A DNA stretch of 33,674 bases from the NCBI GenBank assembly GCA_021827365.1, contig JAKAWK010000011.1:1-33674 (forward strand), written 5' to 3'. Shown here piece after piece: positions 8,449-16,247 of this stretch (its first letter is position 1; each line of letters begins with the position of its first letter). Source of the stretch: Nitrospirota bacterium (lineage in GTDB: Bacteria > Nitrospirota > Leptospirillia > Leptospirillales > Leptospirillaceae). The notes under the pieces were generated by a model that saw only the letters and a list, made by a program, of their open reading frames with translations, did no database searches and was not told the origin of the DNA. The position numbers and the translations under genes are program-made.

Positions 8449-9215
8449 CACCATATCTTCCAGGGTGCCTTGCCGGAAGCCCAGAGATCTTCCAGGTGAA
8501 TCTTGTCGCGCAAGGTATCCATTGGCTGCCAAAAACCTTCGTGCAAATAGGCCGATAGCTGTCCTTCACGAGCCAGACGCTCCATCGGTCCGCGTTCCCA
8601 GACCGTATCGTCGTCATCAATGTAATCAATGACCTTGGGAGACAGTACGAAGAAACCGCCATTGATCCATCCGCCATCCCCCTCGGGTTTTTCATGAAAG
8701 CTGTTTGCCATACCTCCATGAACATTGATTGCACCGAAGCGACCTGGAGGCTTTGTGGCGGTCAGCGTCGCCAATGTGCCTTTCGACTTGTGCAGACTCA
8801 CCAAATCAGAAATATTCACGTCTCCTACGCCATCACCGTAGGTGCAACAGAAATCTTCTTCTTCCAGATACCTCCGTATCCGTTTTATTCGCCCACCGGT
8901 CATTGTGCTCTCGCCCGTATTTACCAGTGTGACACTCCATGGTTCGGCACTGTTTTGATGAATCTCCATCTTGTTCTGAACCATATCGATCGTCACATCG
9001 GACATATGGAGAAAGTAATTGGCGAAATATTCTTTGATCACATAGCCCTTGTATCCCAAACATATAATGAAGTCATGAATGCTATGAGTAGAGTAGATTT
9101 TCATGATGTGCCACAGGATGGGTTTGCCGCCGATCTCCACCATGGGTTTTGGGCGAGTAGAGGTTTCCTCGCTGATTCGTGTCCCCATTCCTCCAGCCAA
9201 AATGACAGCCTTCAT
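8448..9215 (-). CDS. rfbF: Glucose-1-phosphate cytidylyltransferase
   Basis: RfbF/DdhA joins CTP and glucose-1-phosphate to CDP-glucose, the first committed step to 3,6-dideoxyhexoses. The 255-residue product begins [18 protein letters not shown] and continues with [17 protein letters not shown], the nucleotidyltransferase signature. YGDGVGDV near 128 supplies the metal-binding Asp, and WINGGFFVL and [10 protein letters not shown] are typical of the family. I chose ATG 9213-9215 because the family starts MKAVILAGG and a GAGGGG lies just upstream; ATG at 9236 would add seven residues. It is the first gene of the operon. No strong promoter is evident in the roughly 115 bases before the right IS end. 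Confidence 0.93.
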   Translation of the reverse strand: MKAVILAGGMGTRISEETSTRPKPMVEIGGKPILWHIMKIYSTHSIHDFIICLGYKGYVIKEYFANYFLHMSDVTIDMVQNKMEIHQNSAEPWSVTLVNTGESTMTGGRIKRIRRYLEEEDFCCTYGDGVGDVNISDLVSLHKSKGTLATLTATKPPGRFGAINVHGGMANSFHEKPEGDGGWINGGFFVLSPKVIDYIDDDDTVWERGPMERLAREGQLSAYLHEGFWQPMDTLRDKIHLEDLWASGKAPWKIW

Positions 9216-9330
9216 CTTCCCCTCGGTCTTCTTCATTCATTTCTTGGTGAAAGTTTTGATCGTTGCTATCTTGGAATTCGTTCTCCCCATCTCATTCGAG
9301 GAGTAGGTCCGACTCATTTTTGAACGGATG

Positions 9331-9352
9331 TTACCAGAGCCTCTTGCAAAAC
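9331..9352. repeat. Right inverted repeat bracketing the polysaccharide operon (IS end)
   Basis: TTACCAG followed by AGCCTCTTGCAAAAC is the reverse complement of 2134-2156 with one base missing. It points outwards relative to the left copy. Confidence 0.6.
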
Positions 9353-9485
9353 ACAAAAAATTCCGGCAAAGAGGACCTGTGGAAACTGATGGAAACCCGT
9401 GTATTGGGACCCCGCCCTCTTGAAAGGGAATTTGAGGGCAAAAATGATCCAAATCCATGAAATTTTCTCTACCCAGGGGCACCTC
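9331..9485 (+). mobile_element. 5'-end remnant of an IS5-like element
   Basis: Beyond the IS-end repeat come about 105 bases of non-coding sequence and then ATG at 9457-9459 coding for MKFS. These are the first four residues of the IS5-like transposase at the other end of the operon. The frame then stops after about a dozen codons. I read this as the left end of a related but not identical IS whose body is gone. It faces away from the operon, mirroring the left copy. Confidence 0.4.
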
Positions 9486-9502
9486 ACCGAGTCTCTGATC
9501 GA

Positions 9503-9898
9503 TCACCGCCTTATTTCTTTTCCGATAGCCTTACTTTTATTTCGCTCATTCAGAAGGATCTCCCAAGGATGACTCGAATCGTCACCCAAGGGGATAATCA
9601 TTACGCGAGGCCGTGGTTCGGGATCTCCGAGGATAATAACATTCTTGCCGGATAGACTGGATCGGTATTCTCTAGACAGGCTGTAGACGTAGGGATCCCC
9701 TTTTTGGCCACATCCTCCTCGGAGAATAGCTCCGGTATCCACGAGGCACCGGAGTTCCATGAAGTAATCCGACCGCCTCATTCGCGTTCTTGCAAAAAGT
9801 TCGCCGGATGCCATTGGGCCAGATACCAAGGTCATCATGATGCGGCTTTCCTGCCTCTTCACCAGCTTTCTTTTTATAGTCGGACTATTGCGTCCCAA
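9503..9898 (-). CDS. Putative winged-helix DNA-binding protein
   Basis: This product of about 132 residues starts from TTG at 9896-9898, which has a very strong GGGAGGGGG some 6 bases upstream; an ATG at 9838 is an alternative. The segment GPMASGELFARTRMRRSDYFMELRCLVDTGAILRGG followed by DPYVYSLS reads like a winged helix, with helix-turn-helix, recognition helix and beta wing. The C-terminal 40 residues (VIILGDPEPRPRVMIIPLGDD) are unassigned. It lies downstream of the replication operon on the same strand and probably regulates or assists it. No specific function can be named. Confidence 0.5.
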   Translation of the reverse strand: MGRNSPTIKRKLVKRQESRIMMTLVSGPMASGELFARTRMRRSDYFMELRCLVDTGAILRGGCGQKGDPYVYSLSREYRSSLSGKNVIILGDPEPRPRVMIIPLGDDSSHPWEILLNERNKSKAIGKEIRR

Positions 9899-10131
9899 CT
9901 CATCCCCCTCCCGTGATGTGTCACGCTTACAGGAAGTGCCATTTTCCGGTTCTGATCTTCTGTAGACCAGCATTCACCAATGCCGATGTCAGATCCCGCA
10001 ATGATGTGCCTTTTGCCGGGCTTTTTTCCGGAGAAAATACCGATCTGCCTCCGTCAGGTATATCGTCACCGGGACCAGCCCTTCGCTGGCTCTTTTGACC
10101 CGGCATTTGGCCTGTCTTTGCGCGGGTATCT

Positions 10132-10884
10132 TCATCGCAGTTGTATTTCTTTCTCAGAAGGGGGCTCCCACGCCTTCCCTTCATATCTCGGGGGAGCCAG
10201 CCAGTAATATTCCCGACCTCTATTTCGCTCCACCTTCAGGTCACCATCCTCAACAAGCCTATTGAGCCCCTTTCTGGCCTCTCCGATCGAAAGCCTACAT
10301 TTCCTGGCCAGTTTTCCGATATCGAGCTGATCCGAGAGAGCAAATCGAAGATTCAGAAGAACCCAGGCAAACACTTTGACATGAGGTTCATCGTTTACGT
10401 AGGCAAGGGGAGTCCCATCGGCCGGGTGACGGATAACCGGTTCCCCGAGATCTTCAGGGGTCTCGCTGGCATACTTGATCCCGATCCTCTCTCCCATGGA
10501 AATGGGATCTTCATTACCCTGTAGCTGGGACGGACCCGATGTTTGGACATCTGTTTCAGGGAATGGCATTTTTGGCTGGTCCCGCTGGTCCAACTGGGCC
10601 ATATTCTCGGATTGTGGCGCCAATACTAACTCTTCACGGTTCATTGCCTCTGGACCACTGCTCAGTTTCACACTGGTCCCGCTGGTCCCAAAATTACTCC
10701 GGGAGTCAGAAAAGGGCCTTGGGACCAAATCCGGGACCACAGGGACCAGTCCGTTTTTTTCACTGGTCCCAACATGTCTGTCAACGGAAGTCGCATTGTT
10801 ATATACATTTTCTTCATTCTGGCCCAGTGGGACAACTGGGACCAGCGGTTTTAATGATTCCCGAAGAATTTCTGCAATGCTCAT
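10132..10884 (-). CDS. Element-borne protein with disordered N-terminus and C-terminal winged-helix domain
   Basis: The 250-residue product has an N-terminal 130 residues rich in Pro, Ser and Gly, with repeats such as LVPVVP and GTSGTS that follow a repeated DNA heptamer. The C-terminal 90 residues form a compact domain (VFAWVLLNLRFALSDQLDIGKLARKCRLSIGEARKGLNRLVEDGDLKVERNRGREYYWL; positions about 165-225). That domain has the shape of a winged helix, with KLARKCRLS/EARKGLNRL as helix-turn-helix. The start ATG overlaps the primase-helicase stop as ATGA, so it is co-translated with it. A role in origin recognition or copy control is possible but unproven. Confidence 0.65.
   Translation of the reverse strand: MSIAEILRESLKPLVPVVPLGQNEENVYNNATSVDRHVGTSEKNGLVPVVPDLVPRPFSDSRSNFGTSGTSVKLSSGPEAMNREELVLAPQSENMAQLDQRDQPKMPFPETDVQTSGPSQLQGNEDPISMGERIGIKYASETPEDLGEPVIRHPADGTPLAYVNDEPHVKVFAWVLLNLRFALSDQLDIGKLARKCRLSIGEARKGLNRLVEDGDLKVERNRGREYYWLAPPRYEGKAWEPPSEKEIQLR
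10577..10844. repeat. Cluster of TGGTCCC/GGGACCA heptamers, iteron-like
   Basis: There are eight exact copies in 268 bases: TGGTCCC at 10577, 10674, 10683 and 10764, and its reverse complement GGGACCA at 10721, 10733, 10742 and 10838. A one-mismatch copy lies at 10586. A 7-mer should occur there far less than once by chance. The copies lie in the part of the overlapping gene that encodes low-complexity protein, next to primase and helicase genes. Confidence 0.6.
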
Positions 10885-13436
10885 TCGTGCGACTCCTTTC
10901 CAAAGACCGCCGAAGTGAAGACATAAACCCGTTTTCTTCCCAAGCCAGGAAGACTTTCGCGTTGGGGGATATGCGTTCCGTCAGGATCAGGGATCAGCCA
11001 TCCCGCATCGATGAGGATCCGTGTCGCGGTCTGAAGATTCAATCCCTTGATGATCTCTGCCTTGAAAGACTCAGGCAGAACAAAGAATCTCGTATCTCCA
11101 TCTTCCTCCTTACGGAATCCAACCCGATTCACGATCCGGATGTTGTCATCAGCCTCGAACGGTTCGAATCGACTCGACCCATGAGCTTCAAAAAATTGCC
11201 GGACCTGGGAAAGGATCTGATTCCTCTCCTGATTTCCCGATCCACCACGATGTTGAAGCCATGCCTTGAAGCAGGAGGAAGCCGATTCCTCCGCCTCACC
11301 CTCTGGCCAGCCCGTGATGCCAAAAAGGGTTGCCAACTCCCCAGCGCAGGCGATCAGAGCGAACCGATCCGCCACGCGCCTGACCTGCCCTTCGGATCCC
11401 TCTGGAAGATTCGCGGTCAGAAATTCAGCCATCCCCGTTCGGATGAAAGATTTGATATTCTCCAAGATTCCCGTGATCCCTGTCAGGAAAGATCGGATGG
11501 GAGTCCCGTAGAACTTCCTTGAGACATCTTTAAGGTGGTCTGAAAAAACACCTCCATCCTTGAACCCATGCAAATCCTCAAAGACGGTGCCTGGGCTGGG
11601 TTCGGCAGGAATATCGAGAAACCGGACCATCATTCCAGCCTTTGGGAAATGCCCTCCCGAAGCCATGTGAGCCGTGATGGTAATTTCTCCGGTCGATAGG
11701 GCCAGCGTCCTCCAGATCACTGTCTTCCTGATTCCTCCTGAACGATTCGCCCGTGACTTAGCCTGACCGTTCGCAATGAGGTATGCTGCATGGCCCGATA
11801 TTCTTGGATCCGACTGTCCCAGTTCATCAAAGACCGAGAGGCAATCGTTCAGACCTGCAAGAACCCCCTCAAGACCGTTATCTGTGGTCCGCCATGAACG
11901 GACGTAGTCTCTGGAGCCATAGACAGAAGTTGAAACCTGGATAAGTGAGGTCTTCCCCGTAGAACTGGCACCGAAGAAATGATTCACCCCCGAATCGACC
12001 CCACCGAGGTGCAGAAGAGGTGCGGCAAAAGCTGTCGAAATGGCAAAGATAAGCCGTGAATTTCCAGCACAAAGTTTCCCGATATTGTCCCGCCATTCCT
12101 CGACAGTGCCGGAGGTCAGAAAAAGATGGTCGGTTGTTTCCGACTGAAATAGGATCCTTTCCGGGCCTTTGTTTCCAAATGTCTCATCCGGAAGGACAAA
12201 GACATCCTCATACCAACCGATCTTTGGGACGCACCGAATCCGGGCCTTTGGAGAGGATAGCTTCACAAAGTCCTCGAGAAGGCGCTTGCTCTTCTGACCG
12301 GAGGCGAGGATGTAGCCGAGACGTGCCAGCTCCCGGTGAAAGTCGCTCGTGTCTGCCCCAAGGAGCGTTGCAGGACACACCCAGACGTGGGGGATCCCAT
12401 CGGGATCAGTGAACCGAAGGACACGCCCCCAATCCTCCGATTTTTTATCCCGGACAAGGGCCTCAACAATGAGCGGAGCCCCAATCCGGATTTCCCTCTC
12501 TCGAGGGTTCCCGTCGTCATCCTCTTTGATTTCCAAGGCATAGAGGCCCCCTTCCTTGATCCTGAAGCCATGGGGAATGCCTTGGAATTTATCCTCTTCG
12601 ACTCCAGGCAATTCCGGGGGCTTTGTCAGAGTCTTCAATTTCTCCAAGGAGTTTCCGGCTGCGAGGTAGTCATCCACCCCAACTTTCTTTCCGCTTTCCC
12701 CATCAGGAAGGTAGAGGATGATGACATTCGCCCCCCGTCCCCGAAGGAAGTTGGCAAGGCGATCCCTGGCATTCTCTACCTTGGGATTACGATCGGCGTC
12801 CGAATCAAAAACGAGGTAAACGTTTCGCCCTTTGAGTGCAATACTTTCCCAGTCCGAAAGGGCCGTCGTCCCTCCTTTCTCATTGCTTCCGCGCCAATTC
12901 CAAACTCCGGAAAGAGCGACCACGCATCGGGTACCATGTGATAGGAGAGAGTCTGCCTTCCGGACACCTTCGGTAATCCAGAGGTCCACTGCGGGAGTTC
13001 CGATGTGGGAAAAGGACCGAGGATGAACATCCAGGCACATCCGAGACCGGGCTGGGGTCTCGTATTTGACCGCCTTTCCTTCCCGGTTCTTTCGTGGAGC
13101 GTCTGGCCGGGATTGAATATTTCCAATTTTCCCATCGATGGTATGGAGGGGAATAAGGAGTGTCGGGGTCTGTTGCTGAGCGGGTGTAAAACCAAGAGAG
13201 GCCAGAGCCTCCTTGTTTCCGACCGTCCGATATCCCCGCTCCCTGATGATTTCCAGTGAGATTCCTGACTCTTTCTCCAACATGTGGGTATGGACATCAG
13301 AAAGTTCGGCGATGGGTAAGGTACGGATGATAGGATCCGGATCGGGAACCGGATCCCTTTTTCTTTTTCCATCCGGCATCACCTCCGGGTCGAGAAAGCC
13401 TTGTGGTTCTGAAATCAGTTCTGTAGAATTTGACAT
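10881..13436 (-). CDS. Primase-helicase: TOPRIM-like (DUF3854) plus DUF927-type ATPase
   Basis: This product of about 851 residues comes from ATG 13434-13436, which has GGAGGAG upstream; an in-frame ATG further up at 13502 lacks support. The N-terminal part has LWITEGVRKADSLLSHG (near 160), the acidic LVFDSDADRNPKV (near 210) and VGVDDYLA, the layout of TOPRIM-like DUF3854 domains in phage and plasmid primases. The middle and C-terminal part is a DUF927-type helicase domain with Walker A FGASSTGKTSL (near 480), Walker B LSVFDELGQSD and GEITITAHMASGG. Such proteins start or drive replication of integrative elements and plasmids. It overlaps the downstream winged-helix gene as ATGA. Both nucleotide-binding motifs look intact, unlike the helicase gene upstream. 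Confidence 0.8.
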   Translation of the reverse strand: MSNSTELISEPQGFLDPEVMPDGKRKRDPVPDPDPIIRTLPIAELSDVHTHMLEKESGISLEIIRERGYRTVGNKEALASLGFTPAQQQTPTLLIPLHTIDGKIGNIQSRPDAPRKNREGKAVKYETPARSRMCLDVHPRSFSHIGTPAVDLWITEGVRKADSLLSHGTRCVVALSGVWNWRGSNEKGGTTALSDWESIALKGRNVYLVFDSDADRNPKVENARDRLANFLRGRGANVIILYLPDGESGKKVGVDDYLAAGNSLEKLKTLTKPPELPGVEEDKFQGIPHGFRIKEGGLYALEIKEDDDGNPREREIRIGAPLIVEALVRDKKSEDWGRVLRFTDPDGIPHVWVCPATLLGADTSDFHRELARLGYILASGQKSKRLLEDFVKLSSPKARIRCVPKIGWYEDVFVLPDETFGNKGPERILFQSETTDHLFLTSGTVEEWRDNIGKLCAGNSRLIFAISTAFAAPLLHLGGVDSGVNHFFGASSTGKTSLIQVSTSVYGSRDYVRSWRTTDNGLEGVLAGLNDCLSVFDELGQSDPRISGHAAYLIANGQAKSRANRSGGIRKTVIWRTLALSTGEITITAHMASGGHFPKAGMMVRFLDIPAEPSPGTVFEDLHGFKDGGVFSDHLKDVSRKFYGTPIRSFLTGITGILENIKSFIRTGMAEFLTANLPEGSEGQVRRVADRFALIACAGELATLFGITGWPEGEAEESASSCFKAWLQHRGGSGNQERNQILSQVRQFFEAHGSSRFEPFEADDNIRIVNRVGFRKEEDGDTRFFVLPESFKAEIIKGLNLQTATRILIDAGWLIPDPDGTHIPQRESLPGLGRKRVYVFTSAVFGKESHE

Positions 13437-13568
13437 AGGTGTAGTCTCCTCCTGGCCGTCCCGTGAAGACGGCCTTTTTTGTGCCATCATGCGCTCTGCC
13501 AAGAATCAATCCATTCTTGGACCTCCCTAGATCTCCATCCTGCAGCCCGGATCGAGAGTTTGATTTGC

Positions 13569-14982
13569 TTAGGAAATTGCCCTTTCCCCACTTTTCTCGA
13601 TATTCCGGATTTTCTCGTTTTGCGGGATTTTCTTATTTTTCACGTTTTTAATGCCCGTTTGTGGTTTATCTGGAGGGTTAATTGCTACCGGTGCGGACGA
13701 GATTGCTTGCCCATCTCCATCGTCAACCCGAATGACCCTGAGCCATTTTTCGGAGTCTCTTTTCGCGTAGGAGGCTTCCCCTTCGGTAATACATGTCATA
13801 TCAGGGTCCTTTCCGGGTTGCAGAACAACCGTCCACCTGCTCCCTGCCGGGAGATTAGAAGATCCACGGGAAGATTGCCCATGCTTCTCTCCATTCATCA
13901 TCCCGACCTTGTTTTGATGATGGATTTCCAACACGGCAGCACCGGGCTCCCTTGATATTCTCCGGAGGCACTGGACAAGGACCTTCGCAGCCCGATCATC
14001 GTTTTCGCTGGCATCCATGACTTCAGCGAGGGGGTCGAGGATGATCAAACTTACCCCTTTCCCATCGCGAATGATTATGTAGACGTTCGAGGTAGGGGCT
14101 GGGATTCCTCCTGAATCGACGGAAACGAGATCACATTCCCGAACGGGAAATATTCTGAGGTTTTCCGCCCCGTCTGCTATCCATCCATAGCCCGGCAATT
14201 GGCGAATGGACCAGATCCGTCTCCATATCACCGGAGCTGAATCCTCCATTGAAAAAAATAGGGCTTTCCCGACCTTCGGCGCGGGCCAGAGGGCCTTTCT
14301 GTCAGGAGCATGGGCAAACCCGGGCGGTCTCCGGCAACAGCCAGGGCAATATGCAACGCAAGAAATGATTTTCTCGTTCCGTCCGGCCCGATTATCATCC
14401 CGAAGATACCGGGTTCGGCCGGGAAATGACTAACGATAAACTCCTGAGAAGGCGGAGAGGTAGTGACGCACATCCGGACATCAAGGGGCTTGAATCCGTC
14501 ATCTTTCGGGATAGATTTTGCCAGCTCACCGATCTTTTGCTGGATTTGCAGGTTTTTTCTGGATTACCCTCGTTGACGGCCTTATCCAAAGAAGCGGCCA
14601 AGAGCTTGGCCCGTCGAAGTGGGGGTTTCTCCCGCAGGATCCGGGCATAACAGTTTGCATTACAAGCGGTGGGGACGATCTCGGAAAGTTCTGCGATATA
14701 TATCCGCCTTCCCCCTCCCAAATCGACGGCGGACTTTTCCATCCAGTTAGCAAGCGTGACCGGATCGATCCCGGCCCCATCACACCACAACTCCAGCATG
14801 GATTTATAGATTTGCCGGTGAATTTCGAGATGGAAATCCTCAGGAGTCAAAACCTCCCGGTCGAGAACTCCATTGTCCACAAAAATCGAGCCAAGAAAAA
14901 ACTTTTCGGCCTCAAAATCGTGGGGGAGATTCTTCAAACCATTGACAGGCTCCAACTGGCGAACTTTGGCGGAGGCTTTCAT
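13569..14982 (-). pseudogene. DnaB-N/RepA-like replicative helicase split over three frames
   Basis: The intended protein has about 470 residues. It starts at ATG 14980-14982 (ATGA overlap with the upstream gene). The first frame encodes a DnaB N-terminal-like domain (LPHDFEAEKFFLGSIFVDNG, YIAELSEIVPTACNA). Near 14550, at a run of six A, the sense continues in the -1 frame with LQIQQKIGELAKSI, then FGMIIGPDGTRKSFLALH. Near 14320 it shifts -1 again to GKALFFSMEDSAPVIWRR, LIILDPLAEV (Walker B) and LEIHHQNK, typical of RepA/AAA_25 RecA-fold helicases. The second shift falls on G GGT TTG, a canonical -1 slippery heptamer in the correct phase. The Walker A reads GPDGTRKS, with Arg replacing the usual Gly. 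Decay, sequencing error or recoding are all possible; decay is the simplest reading. Confidence 0.75.
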
Positions 14983-15215
14983 TTTCCACTTCCGGAACAT
15001 TTATTCTTAAATCTGTTCAATCCTTCCCCAATGAATCTCCAACTCCAGCTCAATCCATTCCGGATAAGCTCCTCAGGAATGTCCCGTTGCCTTTCTTCGA
15101 CCCGGTAACGGATGGTCTCGTATGCCGGGCCTATTCTTTGCCTTACGATTTTGAGACTAATAAATGGGGGGATCTTCTCCCTTGCGTCCACTCCGATCGA
15201 TTTTCTCTCGTTCAT
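14979..15215 (-). CDS. Small unknown protein of the replication operon
   Basis: This basic 78-residue protein (MNERKSIGVD...) contains a predicted helical core with SLKIVRQRIGPAYETIRYRV and LIRNGLSWSWRF. I recognise no family; the helix pattern could suit a small DNA-binding protein. It overlaps the upstream HTH gene and the downstream helicase gene by ATGA at both ends. That supports it being translated as part of a coupled set. Confidence 0.55.
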   Translation of the reverse strand: MNERKSIGVDAREKIPPFISLKIVRQRIGPAYETIRYRVEERQRDIPEELIRNGLSWSWRFIGEGLNRFKNKCSGSGK

Positions 15216-15553
15216 CGCATCCTCCCTCCATCACCTGCGACAGGCTTCCTTGGGCGACCAACTTTCTTTTTGGCTGGGGAGGAAGAAGAAATTGTTTCGG
15301 TTTCAGAGGGAGGAAAAATATATGAGATGAGATCATCGAGAAGAACGAATCGCTCTCCGATCTCATCTTTCCTGACCCTGAGGCCAAGCGTACCTGCCTG
15401 GACCCGTCGAAAGAATCGTGAATAACTCAGCCCTACGCACTGTGCCGCTTCCTTCAGCCGAAGGCGCTGGCGCGGGTTGAAATGATTCCGAAGGGCTTCA
15501 GCTCCAGAAAGTCTGTTGGTTGACTGGTTCTCGGGTGAATGGGACAATGACAT
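15212..15553 (-). CDS. Excisionase-like HTH protein with AT-hook-like tail
   Basis: The 113-residue product has a central segment RLRLKEAAQCVGLSYSRFFRRVQAG with the layout of HTH_17/MerR-type domains found in excisionases and small repressors. LRVRKDEIGERFVLLDDLISYI follows as the wing. The tail has PAKKKVGRPRKP, an AT-hook-like GRPRK core. The ATG start has AGGAGGA six bases upstream. It is the first gene of the ATGA-coupled replication operon and may control its promoter or act in excision. A role as excisionase cannot be separated from one as regulator on sequence alone. Confidence 0.65.
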   Translation of the reverse strand: MSLSHSPENQSTNRLSGAEALRNHFNPRQRLRLKEAAQCVGLSYSRFFRRVQAGTLGLRVRKDEIGERFVLLDDLISYIFPPSETETISSSSPAKKKVGRPRKPVAGDGGRMR

Positions 15554-15616
15554 GGTTCATCCTCCTGTTATTCTGGCTCCTGCCTTCCAAGACCGGGCCT
15601 ATGACTGGGTGGACTT

Positions 15617-15652
15617 GGCGCTGCGGGGTTGCCGCCCCGTGGCGCTTTTTTT
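15617..15652 (+). terminator. Strong GC-rich hairpin with T-run, terminator-like
   Basis: An 11-pair stem, GCGCTGCGGGG against CCCCGTGGCGC with two wobble pairs, closes a short loop and is followed by TTTTTTT at 15646-15652. As a plus-strand terminator it has no obvious plus-strand gene just upstream. It could block antisense transcription into the plus-strand gene at 16248, or be a structural site of the element. Confidence 0.5.
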
Positions 15653-15687
15653 ATTTTCATGATCCTCTTTCCTGTTATTTCGCCTCC

Positions 15688-16128
15688 TTATCCATCTCTA
15701 TCATTTATGGGGGTTGCGATCCGTAGCACTCCCCGAACAGATTCATCGTCTCTCCCTTCCTGACCAGGAGCCAAAATTCTCCCCCCTCCCTGCTCCTCCT
15801 GCAAGAATCCGATAAGTAGATCCGGAAAGGGTTCTCCCTTGTACAAGGCGGGTTTTACGGGCTTATCCCCGATCAATTGGTACACGTACACATGAACCCA
15901 CGGGTCAGAGTCCTCCAGAATCTGAAAGAGCTGCACCGTCAGCCAGTCGCTGAAAAAATATCGCGCATCGATAGCTCTCCTTCTCGGCATTTGTGCCAAT
16001 TTCCGACAAAGGGTTCCTATGTTCAACTGTGCTACATCTGTGTATGGTCCGGTGTTCTCCCTGTGCGTCATCCTGTGCCTGAATGGATTTTCACATCCGA
16101 GCCGGAAACCCGGCCGTTCGCCTTTCAT
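15688..16128 (-). CDS. Unknown element protein
   Basis: This product of about 147 residues starts from ATG 16128; ATG 16179 and ATG 16071 are alternatives and no start has a convincing ribosome site. The middle (ARYFFSDWLTVQLFQILEDSDPWVHVYVYQLIGDKPVKPALYKGEPFPDLLIGFL) has a coding look with ordered secondary structure. The ends are less convincing. I recognise no family. It is on the same strand as the replication operon, about 135 bases before its first gene, with the GC-rich hairpin between them. Confidence 0.45.
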   Translation of the reverse strand: MKGERPGFRLGCENPFRHRMTHRENTGPYTDVAQLNIGTLCRKLAQMPRRRAIDARYFFSDWLTVQLFQILEDSDPWVHVYVYQLIGDKPVKPALYKGEPFPDLLIGFLQEEQGGGRILAPGQEGRDDESVRGVLRIATPINDRDG

Positions 16129-16247
16129 GCTCTTTTCCGTATTTAACGTTTCCCTCGGCGTATATCGTTGTTTTTCCAAGTATCCAATGCTAAGAATAGG
16201 ACACTGGAAGTTTTCCCAATAGTGGGCAAACCCCCCTTTTTTTGGAC

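Noticed and set aside
9237-9506. An 89-codon minus-strand frame upstream of rfbF
   Set aside because: It runs through the IS-end repeat and the IS remnant, has no ribosome site and shows no domain.
9927-10184. An 85-codon minus-strand frame (or 60 codons from ATG 10106) between the two winged-helix genes
   Set aside because: It overlaps the end of the upstream gene, has a Gly/Pro/Arg-rich composition and no clear start; the tail TSALVNAGLQKIRTGKW is the only protein-like part. A small gene is possible but not supported.
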